Below, piece by piece: positions 50,364 through 59,933 of a stretch of DNA of 64,000 bases. The DNA comes from Flavobacterium laiguense (GTDB lineage: Bacteria > Bacteroidota > Bacteroidia > Flavobacteriales > Flavobacteriaceae), in NCBI RefSeq assembly GCF_003097655.1, contig NZ_QCZH01000001.1:1-64000 (forward strand), in the 5' to 3' direction. The translations under genes were made by a program, and so were the position numbers. Numbering within the stretch: position 1 is the stretch's first letter; each line of letters begins with the position of its first letter. Under the pieces are notes generated by a model, which was not told the DNA's origin, did not search any database, and worked only from the letters and a program-made list of their open reading frames with translations.

Positions 50364-52930
50364 TCTGTATCTCTTTTTATTTTTTGAGCACGGTACAAGC
50401 CGTCTGTAGCCTGCAGCAATTTTCTTTTCAGAACAGGGCTGAAATCTGGATTTTCTTTAAAAAAAACAGCTACAACATTATAGGCAAAATTAGATGAATA
50501 TCTTCCAATACTCGCTGTCAACCATCTTTTAGGAAAAAAAAGATCTCCTGTTCGTTGAATTTCTTCAACTAGATCCAGACAGAAACGGAGGTGTTTCTGA
50601 CTACTTCCTTGGCGCAACGGATGATTTAAATATCCTAAAGCCGATATTACCCATGGTGCCTTAACTCTATTTTTCTCCTCTTTCAAAGACAACATGAACG
50701 CATCTCGAACTTCTTGGTCATCTGATAGTGACGGTAATAAAAAATCCAGTCGCTTTTGTTTATCTGGATTCGTAGTTGACAACCTTGTCTTCTCCATAAT
50801 TTCTACAGCTTTCGGATGTTGAAAAACCGCTAAATCCATTGCTATATTCGCATAATCGTCTTCGTTAAGTTTTAGATTATTGAAAACATCTTCTTTATTC
50901 CAAATTCGAAACAATCGCTCCTTTCCTGTTTCTGAATACGCAATAGAATTAAATAACCCGAAAAATATTTTTTTAATATTTGGAGGCAAGTCTTTCTTCA
51001 ATGATTCGTAAGCAAGATTTTCCAGTCCTTTTTGATTGGCCTGCTGTTGTTTTTCTGTAAAATACATCCAATAAATATCTCTCAATTGACCTGACAACAA
51101 TCGTACAATTAATTCGTTTTTCTCCATTTCAATTCCTTTCAAAAAACAACCAAAAGCCATTATAGGAGTTATTTTCCCTGTCAATACATTTTCATACAGA
51201 TTGATATAGCTATAGGCTCGGGCCACTTCATTCGGAATAACGGCTATTTGACTCAAATTGAACGCATCCACAGGAAACACACCATAGCCATAACCGTTGT
51301 AATTGTAAATAATCACATTAGGCTTTGTCAAACCAATAGCTTCTTTCAATTTAGTAACTCTTCCTTCTAGCCTTACTTTTATTACCTTAACACTATCAGG
51401 ATATACTAATCCTATTTCAAAAATTTGCGGCCATACATTAGAGGAACCGTCTTCAGCTTTTTGATGGATTTCAAAACTTTTGATTTTATTTTTAGCATCA
51501 TATACTACGACGTCATTCAGCAAAGGTCTACTAGATTGATTTACCCAAACTTTACTCCATTTTTTTATATTCAATGGTGTTTCTTGATCTAAAATTACGA
51601 CTAAATCATTCCAATCCGCATTGTCATTAGCGAATCTCTGCATATATTTCTGAATTCCTTTTTGAAAACGATCAGCCCCCATTGCTGTTTCCAACTGACG
51701 CATCATTATGGGCGCTTTGTCATAAATAATGCTTCCATAAAGCGACCCTGCATTTTTAAGATTGGGCAGCGTTTGTTTAATAGGATGTGTTCCTGCCGAA
51801 CGATCCTCACCATAAGCCGCTGGGTAATGAGCCAACACAAATTGCAAGTCGTGATTAATTTCCGGAAAAGTAGGATTCATGATTTTGTCGGCCATAAAAT
51901 TAGCAAACACTTCTTTCATCCAAACATCGTCAAACCATTTCATGGTGACCAAATTACCAAACCAAGTATGAGCAGTTTCGTGGGCAATTAGTTTCCCTCT
52001 ATCTAATTTTTCGGTGTTAGTAGCGCTATTATCCAAGAACAAAGTAGATTCTTTGTACTGTATTGCCCCTACATGTTCCATTCCGCCAAACGGATGAGCG
52101 GGAATCGTTGCAAAGTCAAATTTTTGAAAAGGAAATGGCCGTTGCGTGTATTTTTCCAAAAAAGACAAAGACTTTTCGTGTAAATCAAAAATCACATTGG
52201 AACTGGCTTTTATTTTAGCGGTATCACTTTCGCGATACAACATTGTCATGTTAAAATGCCCTGGATTCATTGTGACTTTAGCAAATTTCCCAGCTACAAA
52301 CGAGAACAAATACGTACTCATCTTGTCTGACTTTTTAAAATGATACGTTACAAAATCATCTTGACTTGTTTGTTCAGCCACCACAGCTCCAGTCAAAACT
52401 TCCCATTCTTTAGGCGCCGTAATTACCATAGTGTAAGTAGCTTTGATATCGGGCTGGTCAAAACATGGAAACAGAGTCCTTGCTCTGTCAGGAACCAGTA
52501 AGGTATAGAGGTAATCACTATTTCTATTCAATGACAAATTCCCGGCCGCAAATTCAATTTCAATAATATTTTGTCCTAATTTCAACCATTTTTTTGGAAT
52601 AATAAGGTGTTCTTTTTCATGAAATACCGTTATTGATTGCCCGTTTATCATCATCGATTGTAAACTTTCCTTCTTTTCGTTAAAATCAAAATACAAAGGC
52701 TGATTTACGTCAGATATTTTCAGCTGTACTACGAGTTTCGATTGAATCGATTGTTCTTTATCCTTAGGTATAGCAAAAGATAAATTATAAGACACCTCCG
52801 AAAGTTGTTTTTTACGAAAACTCGCCAATTCTTTAGAAACCCCTTCTTGTACTAACGCATCCGAAGGCTGAATCTCTTGAGCTGAAACAGCCATCCATAA
52901 GAAACAAAGCAAAATACTGGAAATTCTCAT
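50360..52930 (-). CDS. M1 family aminopeptidase, exported
   Basis: An 856-residue zinc aminopeptidase. Signal peptide MRISSILLCFLWMAVSAQ. The exopeptidase motif GGMEHVG and the zinc site HETAHTWFG (near residue 315) with the downstream WMKEVFANFMA Glu are intact. A C-terminal helical domain follows (about 540-850). Bacteroidota often export M1 enzymes to the periplasm for peptide use. It could contribute to the same peptide diet as the island at 19-40 kb but is not linked to it. Confidence 0.94.
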   Translation of the reverse strand: MRISSILLCFLWMAVSAQEIQPSDALVQEGVSKELASFRKKQLSEVSYNLSFAIPKDKEQSIQSKLVVQLKISDVNQPLYFDFNEKKESLQSMMINGQSITVFHEKEHLIIPKKWLKLGQNIIEIEFAAGNLSLNRNSDYLYTLLVPDRARTLFPCFDQPDIKATYTMVITAPKEWEVLTGAVVAEQTSQDDFVTYHFKKSDKMSTYLFSFVAGKFAKVTMNPGHFNMTMLYRESDTAKIKASSNVIFDLHEKSLSFLEKYTQRPFPFQKFDFATIPAHPFGGMEHVGAIQYKESTLFLDNSATNTEKLDRGKLIAHETAHTWFGNLVTMKWFDDVWMKEVFANFMADKIMNPTFPEINHDLQFVLAHYPAAYGEDRSAGTHPIKQTLPNLKNAGSLYGSIIYDKAPIMMRQLETAMGADRFQKGIQKYMQRFANDNADWNDLVVILDQETPLNIKKWSKVWVNQSSRPLLNDVVVYDAKNKIKSFEIHQKAEDGSSNVWPQIFEIGLVYPDSVKVIKVRLEGRVTKLKEAIGLTKPNVIIYNYNGYGYGVFPVDAFNLSQIAVIPNEVARAYSYINLYENVLTGKITPIMAFGCFLKGIEMEKNELIVRLLSGQLRDIYWMYFTEKQQQANQKGLENLAYESLKKDLPPNIKKIFFGLFNSIAYSETGKERLFRIWNKEDVFNNLKLNEDDYANIAMDLAVFQHPKAVEIMEKTRLSTTNPDKQKRLDFLLPSLSDDQEVRDAFMLSLKEEKNRVKAPWVISALGYLNHPLRQGSSQKHLRFCLDLVEEIQRTGDLFFPKRWLTASIGRYSSNFAYNVVAVFFKENPDFSPVLKRKLLQATDGLYRAQKIKRDTE

Positions 52931-52963
52931 TGTATTAGAAATTTTAAATTTGGTTAAAAATAA

Positions 52964-52996
52964 AAAAAAGGCTTGACTTTCGCCAAACCTTTTTAT
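52964..52996 (-). terminator. Probable terminator of trxA
   Basis: AAAGG-C-TTG pairs with CAA-A-CCTTT around ACTTTCGC with one mismatch, and an A-run on plus gives a T-run on minus. Confidence 0.6.
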
Positions 52997-53015
52997 ATAA
53001 ACTATAATCTTACGA

Positions 53016-53333
53016 TTACAACAATGCGTCTAAGCTATCTGCATACGTTTGTTTTGGAGCCACTCCTACTTGTTTTCCTACTACTTCTCCGTTATGGAAA
53101 ACCAATACTGTCGGAATGTTTCTAACACCGTATTTCGCGGCAAATTCTTGGTTTGCATCTACATCCACTTTCCCTACAACCACTTTTCCTTCGTACTCGT
53201 TGCTTAGTTCGTCAATGATTGGCCCAACCATTCTACAAGGCCCACACCATGCTGCCCAAAAATCTACCATTACTGGTTGCGTTGCTTTCAAAACTACTTC
53301 TTCAAAAGTAGCGTCTGTTATTGCTAATGCCAT
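53016..53333 (-). CDS. trxA: Thioredoxin
   Basis: A 105-residue cytoplasmic thiol-disulphide reductase. The active site WCGPC (C30, C33) follows VDFWAAW; the cis-Pro segment is RNIPTVLVF. The length and sequence are those of housekeeping thioredoxin. It has its own -7 box. It lies upstream of the M1/DUF58 unit with a terminator between. Confidence 0.97.
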   Translation of the reverse strand: MALAITDATFEEVVLKATQPVMVDFWAAWCGPCRMVGPIIDELSNEYEGKVVVGKVDVDANQEFAAKYGVRNIPTVLVFHNGEVVGKQVGVAPKQTYADSLDALL

Positions 53334-53376
53334 ATTATTTTTTTTTATGTTTAAATACTTATTTTTAACTAGAGAA

Positions 53377-53384
53377 CAAATTTA
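53377..53384 (-). promoter_or_regulatory. -7 box of trxA
   Basis: CAAATTTA on plus reads TAAATTTG on minus, an exact TAnnTTTG, with about 37 nt of leader. Confidence 0.65.
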
Positions 53385-53463
53385 GAAATTAAAAACCAAC
53401 CAAACGCCATTCCCAAATTAGTTTTCATTATAAATGTATTGTTAATAGCTATTTTCAAATGAT

Positions 53464-53575
53464 TAGGAGCTGTTTCCTGCTATCCGTTGCAATCTTTTTT
53501 TCACCCTGTCAGGGTTTTGAACCCTGACAGGGTGAAAAAAAAAGGATTTCCACTACTATCAGGGCTAAGGCATTC
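53464..53575 (+). repeat. Interspersed repeat with conserved flanks and variable central hairpin, copy 3
   Basis: TAGGAGCTGTTTCCTGC at the start and CTATCAGGGCTAAGGCAT at the end match copy 1. The centre (about 53494-53543) is a perfect stem of more than 20 bp: T-run, CACCCTGTCAGGGTT, three bases, then the complement and an A-run. It occupies most of the gap between trxA and the outer-membrane protein gene. Confidence 0.8.
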
Positions 53576-53599
53576 CGTATTTCAAGAGTATTTAAAGCG

Positions 53600-53634
53600 A
53601 AAAAAAAAGACCCTCTTTTCAGAAGGTCTTTAGC
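53600..53634 (-). terminator. Terminator of the outer-membrane protein gene
   Basis: AAAGACC pairs with GGTCTTT around twelve bases, with an A8 run on plus (T8 on minus). Confidence 0.8.
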
Positions 53635-53654
53635 ATATTTTCAATTGTATTTGA

Positions 53655-54581
53655 TTATAGACTGTATTTCAATCCAAGAGTCAAACCTAAACCAGAAATT
53701 CCAACATAAGAACTTAATTCGTCCATTGGCTTAGAAGAATCAACCCCATTAGGATTCGTTAATATATTGTTAGAATTAACATCTAAACGATCTACATAAT
53801 TCGTATTAATTTGAGCATTAGTTCTCGTTGCCAAAGCATCTTGACCATTTCTAGTAAATTCCGTAGTCTCTTTCGTTTGACCATGTACAGTAAAATTACG
53901 GTATTCCAATTCTGCAAAAGCAGAAATGTTTTTAGCTAATTTATATGATGTCCCTAAAGCTGCTGTAAATCCTAATGTTGGATTTGGTTTTACTTTATCA
54001 ACACTATGTACTGCTACAGTTGCAGGATTAGCAACTCCGGTTGGAGCAATTGCGTCAGTTGTGATCTCTAAATCTCCGTGAATTGGAATCAAAACCCCAA
54101 CTTTTGTATAAGGCTCAAAACCATATTTTTCACCCAAAAACAAAACCAAAGCTGGTGCTAAATCAAAAGCGGTAATTTGTCCTACTGATTTAAAGTTGTA
54201 AACTGGTTTTCCTCCAGACACAAAAATTGCATCGGTAGTAGTTTGCGCCATTTTTTTATCAATACTAGAATAATAGTTAACTCCCATTTCAACTCCTAAA
54301 CGAGTATTAAATCTATATCCTGCTGTTAATCCTGTTCTGAAACCTTCTCCAAAAGATCCTGTGATGCTTTCTTCAGAAACTAGCTTTCCTCCAACATAAG
54401 TTCTATCTAAAGGCAAGTTACCTCCAACAGTTGGAAATTCTGTAGCAGCAGTTTGCATAAAATAAGAACCACCTAATTTAAAATACCAAGTTTCTGGTTT
54501 ACTGTCTGCAGTATTTGTAGTTTGCCCTACCATAGTCATAGTAGAAACCAATAATCCTAATAAAAATAATTTTGCTTTCAT
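53655..54581 (-). CDS. Outer-membrane beta-barrel protein
   Basis: A 308-residue protein with the signal peptide MKAKLFLLGLLVSTMTMVGQ and alternating strands (YRFNTRLGVEMGVNYYSS, FDLAPALVLFLG, NISAFAELEYRNFTV) ending in LGLTLGLKYSL, typical for OmpA-like or OmpW-like barrels of Bacteroidota. No peptidoglycan-binding domain follows. Role unknown, probably structural. Own promoter and terminator. Confidence 0.85.
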   Translation of the reverse strand: MKAKLFLLGLLVSTMTMVGQTTNTADSKPETWYFKLGGSYFMQTAATEFPTVGGNLPLDRTYVGGKLVSEESITGSFGEGFRTGLTAGYRFNTRLGVEMGVNYYSSIDKKMAQTTTDAIFVSGGKPVYNFKSVGQITAFDLAPALVLFLGEKYGFEPYTKVGVLIPIHGDLEITTDAIAPTGVANPATVAVHSVDKVKPNPTLGFTAALGTSYKLAKNISAFAELEYRNFTVHGQTKETTEFTRNGQDALATRTNAQINTNYVDRLDVNSNNILTNPNGVDSSKPMDELSSYVGISGLGLTLGLKYSL

Positions 54582-54601
54582 TTTTGAAATTTTAATTTGC
54601 G

Positions 54602-54609
54602 CAAAAATA
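54602..54609 (-). promoter_or_regulatory. -7 box of the outer-membrane protein gene
   Basis: CAAAAATA on plus reads TATTTTTG on minus, an exact TAnnTTTG, 20 bp upstream of the ATG. Confidence 0.65.
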
Positions 54610-54757
54610 AAGTAATTTTAAGTATTTTATTTAGACACATTAGACCTCTCAATGCCCAATCAGCGCCATTTTCAACACTTAAGCTATTTTTTTACTATGC
54701 ACGCATAATTTTAACAAAAAAGGCTGTAAAACTATTTTAAATTTAACTTTTAAAAAA

Positions 54758-57700
54758 TCAATTCAGCTTAAAGTTAATCTGCATTTTCTCTAATTCGAAC
54801 AACAATTCATTCGAAATTTGAATTTTTAGCCTTCTGCTCGCCATCGACAATTTGGTCACCACTTTTATTTCTTCGACTTCAGTGACTGTTTTTGTTTCCG
54901 TCGCTTCAACCGCTTCTTCATTTTCATCCACAAAAGATTCCTCTTCGTTTTCAGCAAACTCAGTTGCCGTTTCAACAATTCGCTTTATCTTTTCCAACTC
55001 CATGATTTCAAAAGTCACGGTGTTGTCTCCTTTGTTTTCCTGAAAAAGACGATTCAGTTTATGAATAAATTCAGCTTCCAAGTCATTTACATTCAATAAA
55101 AGAATCAGTTTTTTAGCAAAAGTACTCAACACATCCTGCAAGTATTGCACCAGTACAAACTGCATTCTGGGATCGGTTTTTTTACCTGTATCTTGATTCA
55201 CCCAACCTTCTTTTATCATCACTTTCATGAAAGTAAAATTGTTCTGAATAAAGAAATGCCTAAACTTTAAATACTCTTCGCCAAAAATTTTAAATTCATA
55301 ACTTTCGTCATATCCTTCTAACATAAAAGTTCCCCATCCTTTACCATTCTTCGCCACACGGTGTTGCACATTGGTAATAATTCCTCCAAAAGTGAGGCTC
55401 TTACCAACGTAGAGCTCCATGTTTTTCAAAGCTTCGAGTTTGGCATTGCAAAAATATTTCATCTCAAACTTATAGTCGTCCAGCGGATGTCCCGAAATAT
55501 AAATCCCAACCACTTCTTTCTCTTTGGCTAGTTTTTCCATCGTGCTCCAGTCTTCACAAGGCGGTACGATTGGTTCTGCGATTTGCACATCGCTGCTTTC
55601 GCCAAACAAGCTTACCTGCGATGAATTTTCATTTTCTTGAAATTTAGATCCATACTTAATGGATTTTTCATAGAATGTAATTCCGTCACCATCATCATGG
55701 AAATATTGCGCTCTGGTAGTTCCTTCAAACGAATCAAATCCACCAGCCAAAATTAAGTTTTCGAGTGCTTTTTTATTCGCCGCACGCAAATCAATACGCT
55801 TGGTTAAGTCAAAAATAGACTTGTATTTTCCATCTTTTCTGTTTTCCACAATAGTTGCCACCGCACCTTGCCCAACTCCTTTTATGGCTCCCATTCCAAA
55901 ACGCACCGCATAATCATCATTTACGGTAAACTTGTAAAACGATTCATTAACATCGGGTCCAAGAACTTGCAATCCCATTCGCTTACATTCCTCCATAAAA
56001 AAAGAAACTTGCTTGATGTCACTCATATTATTAGACAAAACCGCCGCCATATATTCGGCTGGATAATTGGCTTTCAAATAGGCCGTTTGATAGGCAACCC
56101 AAGCATAACAAGTCGAGTGCGATTTATTAAAGGCGTATTCCGCAAAGGCCTCCCAGTCTTTCCATATTTTTTCCAGTTTGTCTGCGGCATGCCCTTTGGC
56201 AACAGCCTGATTGACAAATTTAGGTTTCATTTTGTCAAGTACATCCTTTTGTTTTTTCCCCATCGCTTTACGCAAAACGTCGGCATCCCCCTTAGAGAAA
56301 TCTGCCAGTTTTTGGGACAAAAGCATTACCTGTTCTTGATAAACGGTAATTCCGTAGGTATCTTTTAGTAATTCTTCGCAGGCCTCCAAGTCATAAATAA
56401 TTTCCTCTTCCCCGTTTTTTCTTTTTACGAAACTTGGAATATAGGCAATCGGTCCTGGACGATACAAGGCATTCATGGCAATCAAATCGGGAAAAACCGT
56501 AGGCTTTAATTCCTTCATGTATTTTTGCATTCCCGCACTCTCATACTGAAAAATCCCTACTGTTTCACCACGTTGAAAGAGCTCGTATGTTTTCACATCA
56601 TCAATAGGAAATGTGTCTGGATCGAGATCTATGTTGCTTCTGTATTTTACTAATTTAACGGTGTCTTTGATCAGGGTAAGGGTCTTCAAACCCAAGAAGT
56701 CCATCTTCAGCAAACCAGCACTTTCTACGACCGAGTTATCAAACTGCGTGACAAACAAATCCGAATCCTTGGCGGTAGCCACGGGAACGAAATTGGTAAT
56801 ATCACTTGGGGTAATAATCACCCCACAGGCGTGAATTCCTGTATTTCTAAGATTCCCTTCTAAGACTTTGGCTTGTTGAATAGTCTCTCCACCTAAATCT
56901 CCTTCATTGGCAATTTCGATTAACTCCTTAATCTTATCGTATTCTTCCGGTCGAACTGCTTTCCTTATGACATCTTCTTTCTCATTCAGGAAACGAGCCA
57001 GATTCCATTTGGACGGCATCATTCCCGGAATTAACTTCGCAATTTTATCGGCTTCAAATAATGGTAAATCCAACACACGCGCCGTATCACGAATCGCCGA
57101 TTTGGTCGCCATTTTACCATACGTGATAATCTGCGCCACTTGCTTCGACCCATATTTTCGAATCACATAATCCATTACGCTGCTTCGTCCTTCATCATCA
57201 AAATCGATATCAATATCGGGTAGTGACACACGATCAGGATTCAAGAAACGCTCAAAAAGCAGGTTGTACATCAAAGGGTCGATATTGGTAATTTTCAAGC
57301 AATACGCCACTACCGATCCCGCCGCAGATCCCCTTCCTGGCCCCACCGAAACGCCCATGCTTCTGGCCTCGGCAATTAAATCCTGTACAATCAGGAAATA
57401 CCCCGGATAACCGGAATTCTTAATCGTCAATAATTCAAAATCCAATCGTTCTTGAATTTCTTCAGTAATTTCTGGATACCTGCGATTCGCTCCTTCAAAA
57501 GTAAGGTGTCTCAAATACGCATTTTCCCCTCGTACTCCACCATCTTTTTCATCTTCAGGGTCGTTGAACTCCACCGGAATTTCAAATTTAGGAAGCAATA
57601 CTTCACGAGCTAAATCGTAAATTTCAATCTTATCCACAATCTCCGAAATATTCGAAATCGCTTCGGGCAAATCAGCAAAGAGCTGTTTCATCTCCTCTCC

Positions 57701-59281
57701 CGACTTGAAATAATACTCTTGATTAGGCAAACCATAACGATAGCCGCGACCACGACCTATAGGTGTGGTTTGCTTTTCGCCATCCCGCACACAGAGCAAA
57801 ATATCGTGTGCGTTGGCATTTTCTTTGTCGATATAAAAAATATTGTTGGTCGCAATCAATTTTACTTCGTGCTTTCTGGCCAAAGTAATCAAAGAGGTAT
57901 TCACACGATTTTCATCCTCTTGATTGTGACGCATCAACTCAATATACAAATCGTCTTGGAATTCATTTTTCCACCAAAGCAAAGCTTCTTCGGCTTGATT
58001 TTCTCCCAGATTTAAGATTTTGCTTGGTATTTCTCCATAAAGATTCCCAGACAAAACAATAATATCTTCCTTATACTGCTGAATAACTTTTCGGTCTATT
58101 CTGGGTACATAATAAAACCCTTCGGTATAGGCGATAGAAGACATTTTGGCCAAATTATGATAGCCTTTTTTGGTCTTCGCCAAAAGTACTATTTGGTATC
58201 CATTGTCCTTAACCGATTTGTTTTTATGGTCTTCACAGACAAAAAACTCGCAACCTACAATTGGCTTCATAGGAACTTCGGTAGGCTCCTCGCCGTTTTC
58301 TATAGCTGCTTTATTTTTGGATTCGGCTGCTTTATTATGGTATAAAATATCACGAACAAAATGGAAAGCTCCCATCAAATTGGCGTGATCGGTCATCGCC
58401 ACCGCAGGCATTTTTTGTTGTGCCGCCGCTTTGACCAATGCCGCAATACTGATGGTGGATTGCAAAACCGAAAACTGTGTATGGTTGTGTAAATGCACGA
58501 AAGGCGCATCGACTAATACCTTTTTGTTCTCATTCAGTTCTTCTTTGGAAACTGAAACCGCTTGTTTTTCCCCAAATTGAAGTCGGATTTTGTCCGAAGC
58601 TTCTTTTAGATTGATATGTTTTAAACCAATCAGCTCAATTTCATGTGGATTTTTACTTTTAAAGTCCTTGAAATAACCTACCTCAACATCAAGTTCTTCT
58701 TTGGTAAAAATATCTCTACGGATTAATTCCAAGAAACAACGCGTGGTTGCCTCGACATCGGCAGTGGCGTTGTGCGCTTCCCCAAAAGGTTTGTTAAAAA
58801 GATAGCTATGTAATTCTGTTAGCGTTGGTAATTTGAATTTCCCACCACGTCCACCGGGTAGTTTTAATAAAGATGCGGTAGCCTCAGTACAGGTATCTAG
58901 GATTGGCATTGAACTCATCGGACTTTCAATTCCCATTCTATAGAATTCGCATCCCATAATATTGATATCAAAACCTAGATTCTGACCCACAATAAACTTG
59001 GCTTTACCCAAAGCGACATTGAATTTTTCTAAAACTTCGCCCAACGAAATTCCATCGGCTTCGGCCAACTCGGTAGAAATTCCGTGAATACGCTCGGCAT
59101 CATACGGTATATTAAATCCCTCGGGTTTTACCAAATAATCCTGATGCTCGATGAGTTTCCCCATATCATCGTGCAACTGCCATGCGATTTGTATACATCT
59201 TGGCCAGTTGTCTGTGTCAGAAATGGGTGCGCCCCATTTCTTGGGTAATCCTGTGGTTTCGGTATCGAATATTAAATACAT
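54758..59281 (-). CDS. dnaE: DNA polymerase III alpha subunit with N-terminal proofreading exonuclease
   Basis: A 1507-residue replicative polymerase. Residues 1-200 form a DnaQ-like DEDDh exonuclease (FDTETTGLP at 5-13, GQNLGFDI, AHNATADVEA). The PHP domain starts near 260 (FVHLHNHTQFSVL, AMTDHANLMGAFHF). The polymerase core follows, with GPGRGSAAGSVVAYCL and the catalytic LPDIDIDFDD near residue 690, then the tandem helix-hairpin-helix and OB-fold (SLTFGGIITNVQHRV) regions and an acidic tail. The fusion of epsilon- and alpha-like activities is a known arrangement in this phylum. Monocistronic. Confidence 0.96.
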   Translation of the reverse strand: MYLIFDTETTGLPKKWGAPISDTDNWPRCIQIAWQLHDDMGKLIEHQDYLVKPEGFNIPYDAERIHGISTELAEADGISLGEVLEKFNVALGKAKFIVGQNLGFDINIMGCEFYRMGIESPMSSMPILDTCTEATASLLKLPGGRGGKFKLPTLTELHSYLFNKPFGEAHNATADVEATTRCFLELIRRDIFTKEELDVEVGYFKDFKSKNPHEIELIGLKHINLKEASDKIRLQFGEKQAVSVSKEELNENKKVLVDAPFVHLHNHTQFSVLQSTISIAALVKAAAQQKMPAVAMTDHANLMGAFHFVRDILYHNKAAESKNKAAIENGEEPTEVPMKPIVGCEFFVCEDHKNKSVKDNGYQIVLLAKTKKGYHNLAKMSSIAYTEGFYYVPRIDRKVIQQYKEDIIVLSGNLYGEIPSKILNLGENQAEEALLWWKNEFQDDLYIELMRHNQEDENRVNTSLITLARKHEVKLIATNNIFYIDKENANAHDILLCVRDGEKQTTPIGRGRGYRYGLPNQEYYFKSGEEMKQLFADLPEAISNISEIVDKIEIYDLAREVLLPKFEIPVEFNDPEDEKDGGVRGENAYLRHLTFEGANRRYPEITEEIQERLDFELLTIKNSGYPGYFLIVQDLIAEARSMGVSVGPGRGSAAGSVVAYCLKITNIDPLMYNLLFERFLNPDRVSLPDIDIDFDDEGRSSVMDYVIRKYGSKQVAQIITYGKMATKSAIRDTARVLDLPLFEADKIAKLIPGMMPSKWNLARFLNEKEDVIRKAVRPEEYDKIKELIEIANEGDLGGETIQQAKVLEGNLRNTGIHACGVIITPSDITNFVPVATAKDSDLFVTQFDNSVVESAGLLKMDFLGLKTLTLIKDTVKLVKYRSNIDLDPDTFPIDDVKTYELFQRGETVGIFQYESAGMQKYMKELKPTVFPDLIAMNALYRPGPIAYIPSFVKRKNGEEEIIYDLEACEELLKDTYGITVYQEQVMLLSQKLADFSKGDADVLRKAMGKKQKDVLDKMKPKFVNQAVAKGHAADKLEKIWKDWEAFAEYAFNKSHSTCYAWVAYQTAYLKANYPAEYMAAVLSNNMSDIKQVSFFMEECKRMGLQVLGPDVNESFYKFTVNDDYAVRFGMGAIKGVGQGAVATIVENRKDGKYKSIFDLTKRIDLRAANKKALENLILAGGFDSFEGTTRAQYFHDDGDGITFYEKSIKYGSKFQENENSSQVSLFGESSDVQIAEPIVPPCEDWSTMEKLAKEKEVVGIYISGHPLDDYKFEMKYFCNAKLEALKNMELYVGKSLTFGGIITNVQHRVAKNGKGWGTFMLEGYDESYEFKIFGEEYLKFRHFFIQNNFTFMKVMIKEGWVNQDTGKKTDPRMQFVLVQYLQDVLSTFAKKLILLLNVNDLEAEFIHKLNRLFQENKGDNTVTFEIMELEKIKRIVETATEFAENEEESFVDENEEAVEATETKTVTEVEEIKVVTKLSMASRRLKIQISNELLFELEKMQINFKLN

Positions 59282-59585
59282 AACTGAATGTGAGGTGTTT
59301 GCAATTCTAGAAAATCACAAAAAATGAATTTCAAAATTAGGTTATTTTTTGCTGAAATTTATTCTCTTAAAAAAATATTTATCTACAAAAAATTCAATCA
59401 CAAAATAAAACCTTAGCTCATTTTCAAATTATGCTTGAATAATAAAAAACCCTCAAATATTCATTTCTTCTCCTTTTTGGACGTCGTAGTTTTTACCAAA
59501 AAAAAGGTGGCCTCAAATCTCCTATAAAGCTTTATTTACAGCTAAATAAATTGATTATTTAATTCATTTTTATCAAACAGTCAAA
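59282..59585. other. Intergenic region between dnaE and the leu leader
   Basis: AT-rich and without a credible gene. It holds TTTATTTA-CAGC-TAAATAAA, a perfect hairpin near 59531-59550, just upstream of the leader ORF. No exact TAnnTTTG box was seen for the leader, so its promoter is unplaced. Confidence 0.4.
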
Positions 59586-59639
59586 ATGCAAACCACAACA
59601 ACAATCACGATTATTAAAGATTTTATGGTTGTTTTTTAA
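59586..59639 (+). CDS. Putative Thr/Ile/Val-rich leader peptide of the leucine operon
   Basis: A 17-codon ORF encodes MQTTTTITIIKDFMVVF, with five Thr, three Ile and two Val. Runs of regulatory amino acids are the hallmark of attenuator leader peptides (E. coli ThrL and IlvL are known cases). It lies about 300 bp upstream of leuC, on the same strand. Hairpins follow: ATGCTGTTT/AAACAGCAT (59657-59708), ACTTTGAA/TTCAAAGT (59716-59737) and a terminator-like one at 59788-59845. The odd point is that Leu codons are absent, so control by Thr/Ile/Val supply is suggested. Inference from composition and position. Confidence 0.55.
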   Translation: MQTTTTITIIKDFMVVF

Positions 59640-59787
59640 ACAAATCTCCGTTTTACATGCTGTTTTTACGATAAATTTACGAATTACAAAAAACACAACA
59701 AACAGCATCAAGTCAACTTTGAAAAGAAATTCAAAGTCAAATTGAAAAGAGTGAATTTTAGTCAAAAATGATCAACTAAACCACAAT

Positions 59788-59853
59788 AGAGTTGTAAACA
59801 CCTTTTGGGTATCGTATATAAGCGCTTTTCGAAATTGACGACTCTCTTTTCTT
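59788..59853 (+). promoter_or_regulatory. Possible attenuator hairpin before leuC
   Basis: AGAGTTG (59788-59794) pairs with CGACTCT (59839-59845, one wobble) and is followed by the pyrimidine run CTTTTCTTTTC. It could be the terminator of an attenuation mechanism, but the loop is long and unstructured, so the case is weak. Confidence 0.3.
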
Positions 59854-59856
59854 TTC

Positions 59857-59864
59857 TAAATTTG
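59857..59864 (+). promoter_or_regulatory. -7 box upstream of leuC
   Basis: TAAATTTG matches TAnnTTTG and would give a leader of about 65 nt for leuC, downstream of the leader peptide. If used, it bypasses attenuation. Confidence 0.5.
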
Positions 59865-59933
59865 TTGCCAATGATATAATTTTAAGGAAAGTATCCTGAT
59901 TATAAAAGAGAAATACACTAAAAAATAGTTAAA

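Noticed and set aside
59559..59765. 68-codon ORF on the minus strand in the leu leader
   Set aside because: Antisense to the leader mini-ORF, with cysteine- and phenylalanine-rich composition and no promoter box. Treated as chance.
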